64,000 bases of DNA from Falsibacillus albus (GTDB lineage Bacteria; Bacillota; Bacilli; Bacillales; DSM-25281): contig NZ_RCVZ01000001.1 in NCBI RefSeq assembly GCF_003668575.1, positions 1 through 64,000 on the forward strand. The letters are read 5' to 3'. Positions 7,842 through 17,706 of the stretch are shown piece by piece. Numbering within the stretch: the first letter of the stretch is position 1; every line of letters begins with the position of its first letter. The position numbers and the translations under genes are program-made. The notes under the pieces were generated by a model. The model was not told where the DNA came from. It was given only the letters and a program-made list of their open reading frames with translations, and did no database searches.

Positions 7842-10245
7842 TAAAGATGAATTCAAGCTAGCGTTTTTAAAAAAACTTGAGATGGGTTTCGGAAAAACGT
7901 TTCCTGAATCGACCGTCCGGGACCAATATCATACATTGGGTAACATGATCAGGGAATTTATCAGTACCGACTGGATCAACACGAATGAACATTACCGGCT
8001 GACCAAACAAAAACAGGTTTATTATTTGTCGATAGAATTTTTGCTTGGAAAGGTTTTAAGCCAAAACTTGATGAATTTAGGGATCTATACAATCGTTCAA
8101 GAAGGCCTTTCCGATTTAGGAATTGGATTGGAACAGCTTGAAGAAATTGAGCCGGATGCCGGTCTGGGAAATGGTGGACTTGGGCGTCTGGCAGCTTGCT
8201 TTCTGGATTCCCTCTCTTCCCTCGGCCTGCCTGGCCATGGATGCGGCATTCGATATCGGCATGGATTGTTTGAACAAAAGATCATGAATGGCTACCAACT
8301 GGAGCTGCCCGACCACTGGCTGAGGCATGGTCATGTTTGGGAAGTAAGGAAGGAAGACTTATCGGTTGAAGTTCCATTTTGGGGGAGGGTTGAATGTACA
8401 AAAACAGGCGAGAACTTGGAGTTTAAGCATTTAGATGCTGAATATGTGACTGCGGTCCCCTATGATCTTCCCGTAGTCGGGTATAACAATTCAACAGTCA
8501 ATACTCTGAGGCTATGGAGTGCAGAGGTCTCTCCCTATCCAGTAAACAAAGATATCATGCATTACAAACGGGAAACCGAAATGATATCCGAGTTTCTATA
8601 TCCTGATGATACCCATGATGAAGGAAAGATCCTGCGGTTGAAACAGCAATATTTTCTTGTTGCGGCAAGTCTTAGATCGATCATTCGATCCTATTTAAAT
8701 CGAAAAGGAGACATCAAACAGCTTTCCAAGGACATTTGCATTCATATCAATGATACGCATCCTGCTTTGGCCATTCCCGAGCTGATGCGTATATTATTGG
8801 ATGAATACCGATTGGGATGGGAAGAATCATGGGAAATTACAAGGGGCACTTTTTGCTATACGAATCATACGACCCTTTCAGAGGCATTGGAGAAATGGCC
8901 GATTCATATTTTTAAGCCGTTGCTGCCAAGAATATATATGATCATCGAAGAAATGAATGAGAGGTATTGCCATGAGCTATGGGAGAAGTTTCCCGGCGAA
9001 TGGGATCACATTCAAGAGATGGCGATCATTGCTGATGGTGTTGTGAAAATGGCTCATCTGGCAGTGGTCGGAAGTTTCAGTGTGAATGGGGTAGCAAGGA
9101 TTCATACTGAAATATTAAAGGATCGCGAAATGAAATTGTTTTACCAGCATTCCCCCGAAAAGTTCAATAACAAAACAAACGGTATTACCCATAGGCGTTG
9201 GCTTTTGAAGGCGAACCCGGAATTGTCATCCTTGATCACAGACACAATCGGAAATGACTGGGTTTACCAGCCAGAGCAAATGAAAAATCTGCTCCCATAT
9301 ATGAATGACAGCGCATTTCTTGATCAGTTGGCAGTTGTCAAACAAAAAAAGAAAGAACAGCTCGCAAAAAGAATTTTGGATCAAAATGGGCTGTTGATCG
9401 ATCCCACTTCTATATTTGATGTACAAGTAAAAAGGCTTCATGCCTATAAGCGGCAGTTATTGAATATCATACACATCATGCACCTATATAATCGTTTAAA
9501 AGAGGATGCTTCATGTGATTTTTACCCAAGGACGTTTATTTTCGGAGCAAAAGCATCGCCTGGGTATTATTACGCAAAAAAAATCATCAAGCTTATTCAT
9601 TCTGTGGCTGAAAAAATTAACCATGACCCTGCTGTCAAGGAGAGGATCAAGGTGGTTTTCATGGAGAATTATCGCGTATCACTTGCCGAAGAGATCATTC
9701 CGGCTTCTGATATAAGTGAACAAATTTCAACGGCGAGCAAGGAAGCTTCCGGGACTGGAAATATGAAACTGATGATGAATGGTGCTGTCACTGTCGGTAC
9801 ATTGGATGGGGCTAATATCGAAATCAGGGAGAAAGTAGGGGCAGATGATATTTTCATTTTTGGCCTATCCGCAAAGGAAGTCATGAAATTTGAACAAGAA
9901 GGCGGTTATAACTCGATGGAATATTATTATCATGACAAACGTCTTCAGGAAATCATCAATCAAATGAGGAATGGTTTCCTTCCGGATGTTGCAGATGAAT
10001 TCGAGCCCATCGTCGATTCATTATTGACTGAGAATGATCAATATTTTGTGATGAGGGATTTTGATTCTTATGTAAATATTCAGCAGCAAGCGGGAAGTGC
10101 ATTTGAAAATCGACAAAAATGGCTGAGGATGAGTCTGAGAAACATAGCTATGTCAGGGTATTTCTCAAGTGACAGGACGATTGAGGAATATGCCTCCCAG
10201 ATTTGGGGGATTTCGAACACCAGCTTAGAAACATCGATAAATTAA
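7831..10245 (+). CDS. glgP: glycogen phosphorylase GlgP
   Basis: GT35 enzyme that releases glucose 1-phosphate from glycogen by phosphorolysis. The PLP lysine is K646 in GTGNMKLMMNGA. The N-terminal part contains the phosphorylase core (GLGNGGLGRLAACFLDS). The start at 7831 is preferred over an in-frame ATG at 7792 because caggagtga precedes it and the protein then begins like B. subtilis GlgP. 804 aa. Last gene of the operon, so synthesis and breakdown are co-transcribed. Confidence 0.97.
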   Translation: MFSNKDEFKLAFLKKLEMGFGKTFPESTVRDQYHTLGNMIREFISTDWINTNEHYRLTKQKQVYYLSIEFLLGKVLSQNLMNLGIYTIVQEGLSDLGIGLEQLEEIEPDAGLGNGGLGRLAACFLDSLSSLGLPGHGCGIRYRHGLFEQKIMNGYQLELPDHWLRHGHVWEVRKEDLSVEVPFWGRVECTKTGENLEFKHLDAEYVTAVPYDLPVVGYNNSTVNTLRLWSAEVSPYPVNKDIMHYKRETEMISEFLYPDDTHDEGKILRLKQQYFLVAASLRSIIRSYLNRKGDIKQLSKDICIHINDTHPALAIPELMRILLDEYRLGWEESWEITRGTFCYTNHTTLSEALEKWPIHIFKPLLPRIYMIIEEMNERYCHELWEKFPGEWDHIQEMAIIADGVVKMAHLAVVGSFSVNGVARIHTEILKDREMKLFYQHSPEKFNNKTNGITHRRWLLKANPELSSLITDTIGNDWVYQPEQMKNLLPYMNDSAFLDQLAVVKQKKKEQLAKRILDQNGLLIDPTSIFDVQVKRLHAYKRQLLNIIHIMHLYNRLKEDASCDFYPRTFIFGAKASPGYYYAKKIIKLIHSVAEKINHDPAVKERIKVVFMENYRVSLAEEIIPASDISEQISTASKEASGTGNMKLMMNGAVTVGTLDGANIEIREKVGADDIFIFGLSAKEVMKFEQEGGYNSMEYYYHDKRLQEIINQMRNGFLPDVADEFEPIVDSLLTENDQYFVMRDFDSYVNIQQQAGSAFENRQKWLRMSLRNIAMSGYFSSDRTIEEYASQIWGISNTSLETSIN

Positions 10246-10257
10246 AAGGCATTTTTC

Positions 10258-10357
10258 GTAAAGAAAGTGAAAAAAGCTATTAAGTTCGTTGAATAAAGTT
10301 TTTCCGCTCTTTTCTCAAGCTTTATTAGCTAAAGCAACAAAGCTTGAGAAAAGAGCC
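10258..10357. repeat. family B element (copy B1) with an 18-bp perfect hairpin
   Basis: The 3' part (gctaaagcaacaaagcttgagaaaagagcc in two pieces) matches the end of the copy at 49912-50094. An exact 18-bp inverted repeat lies at 10306-10323 and 10339-10356. No T tract follows, so it is not a standard terminator. The 5' part resembles the cgtaaagatt motif of the family. Confidence 0.7.
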
Positions 10358-10361
10358 AATT

Positions 10362-10400
10362 AAAAACAAGGATGCTGCCATTTGGACAGCACCCTGTTTT
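10362..10400. terminator. bidirectional terminator between glgP and yteA
   Basis: Imperfect dyad (aaacaaggatgctg ... cagcaccctgttt) with A/T runs on both sides, placed between convergent glgP and yteA. Confidence 0.7.
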
Positions 10401-10406
10401 ATCTTA

Positions 10407-11171
10407 TCATTCATTTTCTTTCTTTTCATCGTCTATATAACTGTCGCCTCTTTTGTAAGGAATGTTCCCGATCGGGGATTCCATATCCGCGGCTTCCAGC
10501 ATCTCCTCGTACTCTTCATGCTTCTTAGAAGGATACACCTTTCTTTGATTGCCTTCCATATCGCTTCCTACGAACGATTCATAATCTTCCGTAAATCCTT
10601 CGGTATCGTAATCATCTTCATTGTATAAGCTTTCGTAATCCTCCACACTTTCCCTGAAGTCGGATGGCGTCTCTGACGTTCCGTATCTTGCCACTTCCTG
10701 AAAGCTGTCTTCAAAATCTCTAATTTCACCTTGCTGCTTATGTTGAAAAGTATCTCCATGAGCAGGTTCAAGCACTTCTTCCTCCACAGGACGGTCCTGA
10801 GCCACCCTTTGTCCTTTCGAGTGCTCTTTACAATATAAGGTGTCTGGTATCACTTCCAGCCGTTCAAAAGGGATTTCTTGTCCACAGGTTTTACATTTAC
10901 CATACGTGCCATCATTCATTGCCATTAATGCCTGGTTTATTTTGTTGAGCTCGGATTCAGCATGTTCATCGATTGCAAAATCCTTTTCCCGTTCGTACAA
11001 TTCAGTCCCCATGTCAGCAGGATGGTTATCATACAGTGACAGCTCCCCGACGTTATCTCCTTCGTTCCTTTCATGCAGACTGTCCTTATCATTTTTTAAA
11101 TGTTGCATCAATTGTGTTTTTTCGTTTTCGAGTTCCTTTTTCAGTTGTTGTTTTTGTTCTTCCGTAAGCAT
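10407..11171 (-). CDS. yteA: YteA family sporulation protein, DksA/TraR-type zinc finger
   Basis: A 254-aa acidic protein. The N-terminal half is coiled-coil-like and rich in E, K and Q. A zinc finger follows near residues 92-115 with CKTC and, 17 residues later, CKEH. The remainder is an acidic tail of low complexity (YESLYNEDDYD). This matches the Bacillus yteA family annotated as sporulation-linked. Direct RNA polymerase binding as in DksA is inference only. Confidence 0.9.
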   Translation of the reverse strand: MLTEEQKQQLKKELENEKTQLMQHLKNDKDSLHERNEGDNVGELSLYDNHPADMGTELYEREKDFAIDEHAESELNKINQALMAMNDGTYGKCKTCGQEIPFERLEVIPDTLYCKEHSKGQRVAQDRPVEEEVLEPAHGDTFQHKQQGEIRDFEDSFQEVARYGTSETPSDFRESVEDYESLYNEDDYDTEGFTEDYESFVGSDMEGNQRKVYPSKKHEEYEEMLEAADMESPIGNIPYKRGDSYIDDEKKENE

Positions 11172-11334
11172 TTTTACACATCCTTTAACAGATTGTCATC
11201 TGCCCTTAGTATGAACTGTTGGACTTGAATTCATGATGCTCATTTGTATATTTGTTTATCCGATATTATTTATTTCAAACATTTTGTGATTGCAGCTATG
11301 GAATTAATCAGTGTTAGTTGATTTCCTCATAATC

Positions 11335-11367
11335 AAAAAAAGAGACCGACGATCATCGTCAGTCTCT
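11335..11367 (-). terminator. terminator of menA
   Basis: Dyad agagactgacgat/gatcgtcggtctct on the minus strand, followed by a run of T, 26 nt after the menA stop. Confidence 0.85.
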
Positions 11368-11392
11368 CCAAATATTTTTAAATCGCAATTAA

Positions 11393-12316
11393 TTAAATGA
11401 AGTAAGCAATAAATAAACCGATTGATAGTAGAAACCCAAAAAAAGTATTGGTTTGAGCGGTTGCTTTCATGGCGGGCATCATTTGAATCGGCATCGATTT
11501 ACCGATGAAACCGCGCGTCGCCTGAACAGACTTTGGTATGCTCAAGAATGATAAGAGCATCCAAGGTGTCACATGTGCAAACAATACCAATGCAGCAACC
11601 CATAGGTAGGATACGATGAACATGGACGCCAATAAATAAATGGCCCCTTTTCTTCCTAACAAAATGGCCAAGGTCTTGCGCCCATTTTGTTCATCTCCAT
11701 CTAAGTCACGGATATTATTGGCCAGAAGGATGGCTCCCACGAGTATAAAGATGGGCACGGAAAAAAGGATGCTGGAGCCCGTAATGACCCCAGTTTGAAT
11801 ATAAAAAGAAATGAGGATGATGGCAACTCCCATGAATAAACCGGCAGTGATTTCCCCAAATGGTGTATAAGCAATCGGGACGGGCCCGCCGGTATAAAAA
11901 TAGCCGACGATCATACAAATAAGTCCTATGATGGCGATCCACCATGAACTCTTCATACAAATATAGATCCCGAGTAAAACCGATATGCCGTAAAAGGATA
12001 AGGCAAGATTCAAGACAGTTCCTGCTTTTACCCCATTCCTGACGATCGCTCCGCCAATCCCGACGGAATTCTCGTTATCCAAGCCTCTTTTAAAGTCATA
12101 GTATTCATTAAACATGTTCGTGGCTGCTTGGATCAGCAAGCTTGCCAATAACATGGCAAAAAAGAGCCCCAAGTCTATGTTTGTATATTTTAACGCAATT
12201 ACAGAACCGAGAAGAACGGGCACAAATGCAGCCGTTAAGGTATGGGGGCGGGTCAGCTGCCACCATATCCTCCAGCCCTTGTCTCGTTCAAGCGCCTGAG
12301 GTGATTGAACGCTCAT
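11393..12316 (-). CDS. menA: 1,4-dihydroxy-2-naphthoate polyprenyltransferase MenA
   Basis: UbiA-superfamily integral membrane enzyme that attaches the prenyl chain to DHNA to give demethylmenaquinone. The aspartate-rich motifs are NEYYDFKRGLD near residue 70 and NNIRDLDGDEQNG near residue 200. About eight or nine hydrophobic segments are visible. 307 aa. It is transcribed divergently from menF, with its own promoter at 12377-12405. Confidence 0.96.
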   Translation of the reverse strand: MSVQSPQALERDKGWRIWWQLTRPHTLTAAFVPVLLGSVIALKYTNIDLGLFFAMLLASLLIQAATNMFNEYYDFKRGLDNENSVGIGGAIVRNGVKAGTVLNLALSFYGISVLLGIYICMKSSWWIAIIGLICMIVGYFYTGGPVPIAYTPFGEITAGLFMGVAIILISFYIQTGVITGSSILFSVPIFILVGAILLANNIRDLDGDEQNGRKTLAILLGRKGAIYLLASMFIVSYLWVAALVLFAHVTPWMLLSFLSIPKSVQATRGFIGKSMPIQMMPAMKATAQTNTFFGFLLSIGLFIAYFI

Positions 12317-12376
12317 GTAAGTCTCTCCCTTAAAATAAACTTTTCTTTCTACTGTTACATTTTGTTTACAAATTAA

Positions 12377-12405
12377 AGTGTAGGTAATGGACTAACTAGT
12401 GTCAA
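12377..12405 (-). promoter_or_regulatory. SigA-type promoter of menA
   Basis: On the minus strand: TTGACA, 17 bp, TACACT, upstream of menA by about 60 nt. Confidence 0.65.
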
Positions 12406-12515
12406 TCACTTTTTACAAACTAAAGAAGGATAATATTTCCTTTAAGAAAGCATATAAACTCCGTTAGCTGATAAAAAAAGAAGGATATATTATAATAAGG
12501 TTATTAGAGGTTAGA

Positions 12516-12545
12516 TTGACACCTATTTTGATTCGGGTGTATCTT
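12516..12545 (+). promoter_or_regulatory. probable promoter of the menF operon
   Basis: TTGACA, 18 bp, TATCTT, about 50 nt before the menF start. Confidence 0.5.
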
Positions 12546-12595
12546 AAGATGAGTTTGTTTATTAACGATTTCAAAGCATTGTGGGGGGATTCAAA

Positions 12596-14005
12596 TTGGC
12601 TGTCATACACCAATCCAATATAATAGAAGGTTTGACTTCAACGATATCAAAAGCAAAGCAAGAGAATATGGAAATATTATTTAGCACAACGATGGAAATC
12701 CAGGATGCTGATGGCCCCCTTGCTTTTTTTGAATATGGTAATGAAAAATTCAATGGAGAAAGGTTTCTGTGGAAAGATTCACAAAATCATGCAGTTCTTG
12801 TAGGAGTAGGTATTGAAAAATCTTTCTCACATGAGAGAACTGATCATAATCGATTTTTTGAAGCTGAAACAGAGTGGAAGCGCTTTATCGATCGGGCTGT
12901 CATAGAAAATCCATTTGAAGTTCCCGGAACGGGTCCTCTGCTTTTTGGAGGTTTTTCTTTTGATCCCATGTCTGAAAAGGAAACTGAATGGGCAGCTTTT
13001 GCGGACAGTTTATTTTATTTGCCTAAATTCATGCTCACTATTTCTCAAGGTAAATCCTATTTAACTGTCAATGTTGCCTGCGATCCAAATGATGATCTTG
13101 GTGCCGTCACTGAAATAGAAAACTTTCAAATGGGATACATGCAATTCCAACAAAAAAGGTCCATACAATCACCTATCATTTCAGATATGGAAGAAATAAA
13201 TAAAGAGGAATGGATTGCTGCTGTCGCAGATGTTGTAAGACAGCTGAAGCAAGGAGATGTAGATAAAGTAGTATTAGCAAGGAAAATGAAGGTTCATTTC
13301 GATGAGCCTATCCTGACGGAGATGGTTTTACAAAATCTTTGGCAGCAGCAGCCTGATAGTTTTATTTTTGCTTTGGAGGCATTGGAAAGCTGTTTTATCG
13401 GTGCTTCTCCAGAGAGGCTGATCCAAAAGACAAACAATACTGTTTTTTCAACATGTCTTGCAGGTTCAATAGCGAGGGGAAAAGAAACCCGAGAAGATGA
13501 ACTGCTGGGCAAGGAGCTTCTAAATGATCGAAAAAACCTGCATGAACATCAGCTCGTCGTGAAGATGATCGTGGAGGTCCTAAAAAAACACTGCATCGAT
13601 ATCCAAATCCCTGAAAATCCTGCACTGTTAAAGCTAAGGGATATCCAGCATCTATACACACCTGTGACAGGTACAGTTGATGGAAACCTATCCATTACAA
13701 AATTAGTGGAGGCACTCCATCCAACCCCTGCCCTTGGTGGTGTGCCACGTCAAAGAGCAATGCATATTATTCGAGAAAAGGAACAAATGGATCGGGGGAT
13801 GTATGCTTCTCCGATTGGATGGATGGATTACCGTGATAATGGGGAATTTGCTGTAGCCATCCGCTCAGGCCTGATCAAGCAGGATGAAGCAGTATTATAC
13901 GCGGGGTGCGGAGTTGTCGCTGATTCAGATCCACAGAGTGAATATATCGAGACAAAAATAAAATTCAGGCCGATGTATCGTGCAATTGGAGGAACCGAAG
14001 AATGA
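12596..14005 (+). CDS. menF: isochorismate synthase MenF
   Basis: Chorismate-utilising enzyme that converts chorismate to isochorismate, the entry step of menaquinone synthesis. The C-terminal chorismate-binding domain shows FIGASPERL, HLYTPVTG and PTPALGG. I chose TTG at 12596 because a ggggggat SD lies just upstream; the in-frame GTG at 12581 would place that SD inside the gene. 469 aa. The stop overlaps the menD ATG (ATGA). Confidence 0.95.
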   Translation: MAVIHQSNIIEGLTSTISKAKQENMEILFSTTMEIQDADGPLAFFEYGNEKFNGERFLWKDSQNHAVLVGVGIEKSFSHERTDHNRFFEAETEWKRFIDRAVIENPFEVPGTGPLLFGGFSFDPMSEKETEWAAFADSLFYLPKFMLTISQGKSYLTVNVACDPNDDLGAVTEIENFQMGYMQFQQKRSIQSPIISDMEEINKEEWIAAVADVVRQLKQGDVDKVVLARKMKVHFDEPILTEMVLQNLWQQQPDSFIFALEALESCFIGASPERLIQKTNNTVFSTCLAGSIARGKETREDELLGKELLNDRKNLHEHQLVVKMIVEVLKKHCIDIQIPENPALLKLRDIQHLYTPVTGTVDGNLSITKLVEALHPTPALGGVPRQRAMHIIREKEQMDRGMYASPIGWMDYRDNGEFAVAIRSGLIKQDEAVLYAGCGVVADSDPQSEYIETKIKFRPMYRAIGGTEE

Positions 14006-15756
14006 ATCATATTAAAGCATTGACGGATTTTACTGCTTCATTCATTAATGAAATGAATAAGTCCGGCATAACGGATGTCGTGGTAAGTCCTGGTTCCCGT
14101 TCAACACCTATGGCCATGTTGATGGCAGAACATCCAAACATCAACCTTTATATAAATGTAGATGAAAGATCGGCCGGTTTTTTTGCCTTAGGCATGGCAA
14201 AAGCTTCGAAAAAACCTGTCGCACTTCTCTGCACGTCGGGAACAGCGGCGGCAAATTATTTTCCAGCCATTGTGGAAGCGGAAATATCGCGGGTCCCCTT
14301 ATTGGTGCTGACCGCTGACAGGCCGCATGAGCTTAGAAATGTCGGTGCTCCTCAGGCAATCGATCAAATTCATTTATATGGACAGCATGTAAAATGGTTC
14401 AATGAAATGGCGCTCCCGGAAGAAGGGGAATCAGCGATGAAATATGTCACTGCCGCAGCCAGAAGAGCCGTCTCGACTTCATTATGCAAGCCGGCTGGTC
14501 CTGTCCATTTGAACTTTCCTTTTCGAGAACCGCTCATTCCAGACTTGGATTCATTGCCTTATCAATCCGTCAAAACAGAAGTGACATCCATTCCTGGTGT
14601 GATGGAAGGAAGAAGACAGATTGATCCGAAACAGGTGGAAGGACTATTGGATCTCTTACTCCATGAAGAAGAAGGAGTGATTGTCTGCGGACCAATCGAT
14701 GACCCCGAATTTTCAAAAGAAGTCATCCATCTGGCAGAATTTTTGGGGTATCCTATTTTGGCAGACCCTTTATCACAGCTAAGATCTGGCCATGAAAGCC
14801 CGCAAATCATCCTTGAAGGGTACGATGCCATCTTGCGGAGTGTCGACGCAAAGAATGAATTACAGCCGAAAGTTGTTATCCGATTTGGCGCAATGCCGGT
14901 TTCGAAATCAACCATGCAGTTTATGCAAGGACTGACAGAGGCATCCCATATCGTAGTCGACAGCGGAGGAGGCTGGAGGGATCCTTCATCGATGTCAACG
15001 GTCATGATATATGGTGGTGAAGCTGAATTTTGCAAAACAATCTCAGCTATAAAGAATGAAATTGCGAGGAAAAGCGGTTGGTTATCCAAATGGCAGGCAA
15101 TGAATGAGATTGCTGTCAGAAATCTGCAGGAAGTTAAGGCGATTGAAGAAATAGATGAAGGCAAGATTTTTTGTGAATTGGCAAAGCTTCTTCCGAATGA
15201 AAGCGCACTTTTTATCGGGAACAGCATGCCGATTCGGGATGTAGACACATTTTTCTTTAAAACGAATAAAAATATCACTTTATATGCAAATCGTGGAGCC
15301 AATGGGATCGATGGAGTTGTATCAAGCGCATTGGGAGCGAGTGTCTATAATGAACCAATGTTTCTAGTGATTGGAGACTTATCTTTCTTTCACGATATGA
15401 ATGGTCTTCTCGCTGCCAGGATGAATGAATTGAATTTGTCGATTATCCTGATCAACAACAATGGCGGAGGGATATTCTCATATTTACCGCAGGCCCAGCA
15501 CGCGAAGCACTTTGAAAAATTATTCGGCACTCCATTGAACATGGAATTTAAAGCAGCTGGAGAGCTCTATGGTGCATCATATGCCAAAGTGAATGATTGG
15601 AATGATTTCGAAGTATTTGTCTCCGAGGCGGCAAATACTAAAGGTATATCCATTATTGAGGTCCCTACCGACAGGCAAAAAAATGTCCAAGCACATCGGA
15701 AATTGTGGAATTGTGTTTCCCGGGAAATTAGCGATTATTTAAAGAGTGTCGAATAA
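14002..15756 (+). CDS. menD: SEPHCHC synthase MenD
   Basis: Thiamine-diphosphate enzyme joining 2-oxoglutarate (after decarboxylation) to isochorismate. E55 in VDERSAGFF is the glutamate that activates TPP. The TPP/Mg motif runs from GDLSFFHDMNG to INNNGGGIF. 584 aa, normal length. Overlaps menF by 4 nt and menH by 1 nt. Confidence 0.97.
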   Translation: MNHIKALTDFTASFINEMNKSGITDVVVSPGSRSTPMAMLMAEHPNINLYINVDERSAGFFALGMAKASKKPVALLCTSGTAAANYFPAIVEAEISRVPLLVLTADRPHELRNVGAPQAIDQIHLYGQHVKWFNEMALPEEGESAMKYVTAAARRAVSTSLCKPAGPVHLNFPFREPLIPDLDSLPYQSVKTEVTSIPGVMEGRRQIDPKQVEGLLDLLLHEEEGVIVCGPIDDPEFSKEVIHLAEFLGYPILADPLSQLRSGHESPQIILEGYDAILRSVDAKNELQPKVVIRFGAMPVSKSTMQFMQGLTEASHIVVDSGGGWRDPSSMSTVMIYGGEAEFCKTISAIKNEIARKSGWLSKWQAMNEIAVRNLQEVKAIEEIDEGKIFCELAKLLPNESALFIGNSMPIRDVDTFFFKTNKNITLYANRGANGIDGVVSSALGASVYNEPMFLVIGDLSFFHDMNGLLAARMNELNLSIILINNNGGGIFSYLPQAQHAKHFEKLFGTPLNMEFKAAGELYGASYAKVNDWNDFEVFVSEAANTKGISIIEVPTDRQKNVQAHRKLWNCVSREISDYLKSVE

Positions 15757-16565
15757 TGAAGATAAATATCAAAAGTGTTCAATATCATGTCGATGTAGTT
15801 GGAGCGGGTGATCCCATTGTATTGCTTCACGGATTTACAGGGGATGGAACTACTTGGTCTGAAACAGTTCGACACATTTCCCATCATCATAAGGTAATAT
15901 TAATTGATATCATAGGACACGGGAAAAGCGATGCCCCCACTAATCTTGAGCGTTATGATATTCAGTGTGCTGCTGAGGACCTAGCAGAAATATTAAACAA
16001 TCTTAATATCAAAAAAGCCGACTTTTTGGGGTATTCGATGGGAGGAAGGCTCGCATTGACATTTGCCATCCTCTTTCCGACGAGAGTGAATAGGCTGATT
16101 CTCGAAAGCTCGACACCTGGGATAAAGAGTGAAATGGAGCGCAGTGAACGCAGGCAGAAAGACTCTGCCCTTGCTCGCAGGATCCTTGATGAAGGAATGG
16201 TGGCATTTGTTGATTATTGGGAGGACATTCCCTTATTTTCATCTCAAAAACGCCTTCCTGAAGAGGTACAGAAGAACATAAGAATGCAAAGGCTTGGAAA
16301 TTCACCAATCGGTTTGTCCAATAGTTTGCTTGGTATGGGAACAGGTTCCCAGCCAAGCTGGTGGGAACGACTGAATGCCATCGAGCTTCCAGTTCTAATT
16401 ACAGCCGGTGGATTAGATAGGAAGTTTTGCTTGATCGGAAAAGATATGCAGGATCATTTGAAAAATGCTCAATATAAGGAAATTCCTCATTGCGGGCATG
16501 CAATTCATGTGGAAGATCCGCAAAAGTTTGGTACAATAATAGAAGAGTTTTTAAATAATACATAA
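15756..16565 (+). CDS. menH: SHCHC synthase MenH
   Basis: Alpha/beta-hydrolase fold lyase that eliminates pyruvate from SEPHCHC. Nucleophile S94 lies in [15 protein letters not shown] forms the oxyanion region near residue 25, and a C-terminal histidine lies in [10 protein letters not shown]. 269 aa. The start overlaps the menD stop by one base. Confidence 0.94.
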   Translation: MKINIKSVQYHVDVVGAGDPIVLLHGFTGDGTTWSETVRHISHHHKVILIDIIGHGKSDAPTNLERYDIQCAAEDLAEILNNLNIKKADFLGYSMGGRLALTFAILFPTRVNRLILESSTPGIKSEMERSERRQKDSALARRILDEGMVAFVDYWEDIPLFSSQKRLPEEVQKNIRMQRLGNSPIGLSNSLLGMGTGSQPSWWERLNAIELPVLITAGGLDRKFCLIGKDMQDHLKNAQYKEIPHCGHAIHVEDPQKFGTIIEEFLNNT

Positions 16566-16581
16566 TGAGGAGGTTTCATTC

Positions 16582-17400
16582 ATGGCAATTGAATGGGTAG
16601 CAGAAAGAAAATATGAAGAAATTCTATATGAAACTTATAATGGGATCGCAAAAATCACGATCAATCGTCCTGAAAAGAGAAATGCATTTACACCAAGGAC
16701 AGTAGCAGAATTGATCGATGCATTTGCATATGCGAGAGATGATTCCAACGTCGGTGTCATCATCTTGGCTGGTGCAGGCGATTTAGCCTTCTGTTCAGGC
16801 GGTGACCAATCTGTCCGTGGACATGGTGGATACGTAGGAGAAGATCAAATCCCTCGCTTGAATGTCCTCGACTTGCAGCGTTTGATCCGCGTCATTCCAA
16901 AACCGGTCATTGCGATGGTTTCAGGATATGCGATCGGCGGCGGCCATGTACTTCATGTTGTCTGCGATCTTACGATTGCAGCAGACAATGCGATCTTCGG
17001 CCAGACAGGACCAAAAGTCGGCAGCTTCGATGCTGGATACGGTGCAGGTTATTTGGCCCGAATCGTTGGACATAAGAAAGCAAAAGAAATCTGGTACCTA
17101 TGCCGCCAATACAATGCTCAGGAAGCATTGGAAATGGGCTTGGTCAATACAGTCGTACCATTGGAGCAATTAGAAGAAGAAACCGTCAAATGGGCTGAAG
17201 AAATGCTTGAAAAGAGCCCGACTGCCCTACGCTTCTTGAAAGCGGCATTCAACGCAGATACAGATGGACTTGCAGGACTCCAGCAGCTTGCAGGAGACGC
17301 AACATTGCTATACTATACAACAGACGAAGCAAAAGAAGGACGCGACTCCTTCAAAGAAAAACGCAAACCAGACTTCGGCCAATTCCCAAGATTCCCTTAA
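16582..17400 (+). CDS. menB: 1,4-dihydroxy-2-naphthoyl-CoA synthase MenB
   Basis: Crotonase-fold enzyme that closes the second ring of the naphthoquinone from o-succinylbenzoyl-CoA. Shows [10 protein letters not shown], the oxyanion segment [10 protein letters not shown] and [12 protein letters not shown]. 272 aa, matching the family. SD gaggaggt precedes the ATG. Between this gene and menE lies a 306-bp insert carrying a repeat and a terminator. Confidence 0.97.
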   Translation: MAIEWVAERKYEEILYETYNGIAKITINRPEKRNAFTPRTVAELIDAFAYARDDSNVGVIILAGAGDLAFCSGGDQSVRGHGGYVGEDQIPRLNVLDLQRLIRVIPKPVIAMVSGYAIGGGHVLHVVCDLTIAADNAIFGQTGPKVGSFDAGYGAGYLARIVGHKKAKEIWYLCRQYNAQEALEMGLVNTVVPLEQLEEETVKWAEEMLEKSPTALRFLKAAFNADTDGLAGLQQLAGDATLLYYTTDEAKEGRDSFKEKRKPDFGQFPRFP

Positions 17401-17460
17401 TAGAAAAGCGGAGCCGGTTCTTAATCGTTTTTTTGATAAGGGAAACGATGAAGAAGAGAG

Positions 17461-17540
17461 TTGATTGGCGTGTAAGGTTCGAGACTCCGGAGGGCTCACC
17501 TCCCATGGAAAGTGAGCATCATCGAGCGCAAATCAACCTT
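17461..17540. repeat. family A repeat, reverse orientation (copy A2)
   Basis: Reads ttgattggcg...gagactccggagg...agtgagcatc...aaatcaacctt, the reverse complement of the family A core. It lies between menB and menE and is a short form of about 80 bp. Confidence 0.75.
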
Positions 17541-17584
17541 GTAAAACCTGACTAGCAACAAATATATAAAAACATTCTATTATG

Positions 17585-17633
17585 AAAGGGGTGTCCCAGA
17601 AGTGCTTGCCGCTTTTGGCGACAGCCCTTTTTT
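17585..17633 (+). terminator. terminator between menB and menE
   Basis: Stem aaggggtgtc/gacagccctt with a short inner stem (gcc-gctttt-ggc), followed by a run of six T. It would end or attenuate transcription before menE. The sequence 17634-17690 holds nothing else recognised. Confidence 0.7.
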
Positions 17634-17706
17634 CATCAGATTGAATGTTCATTCCGGGATCGAACAGCCTAAAAATACAAACTAGCAAGAGTAAGGAGCA
17701 GGAAGC

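Noticed and set aside
14562-15302. 246-codon minus-strand frame inside menD
   Set aside because: Antisense shadow of a clear gene; serine- and arginine-rich composition, no SD.
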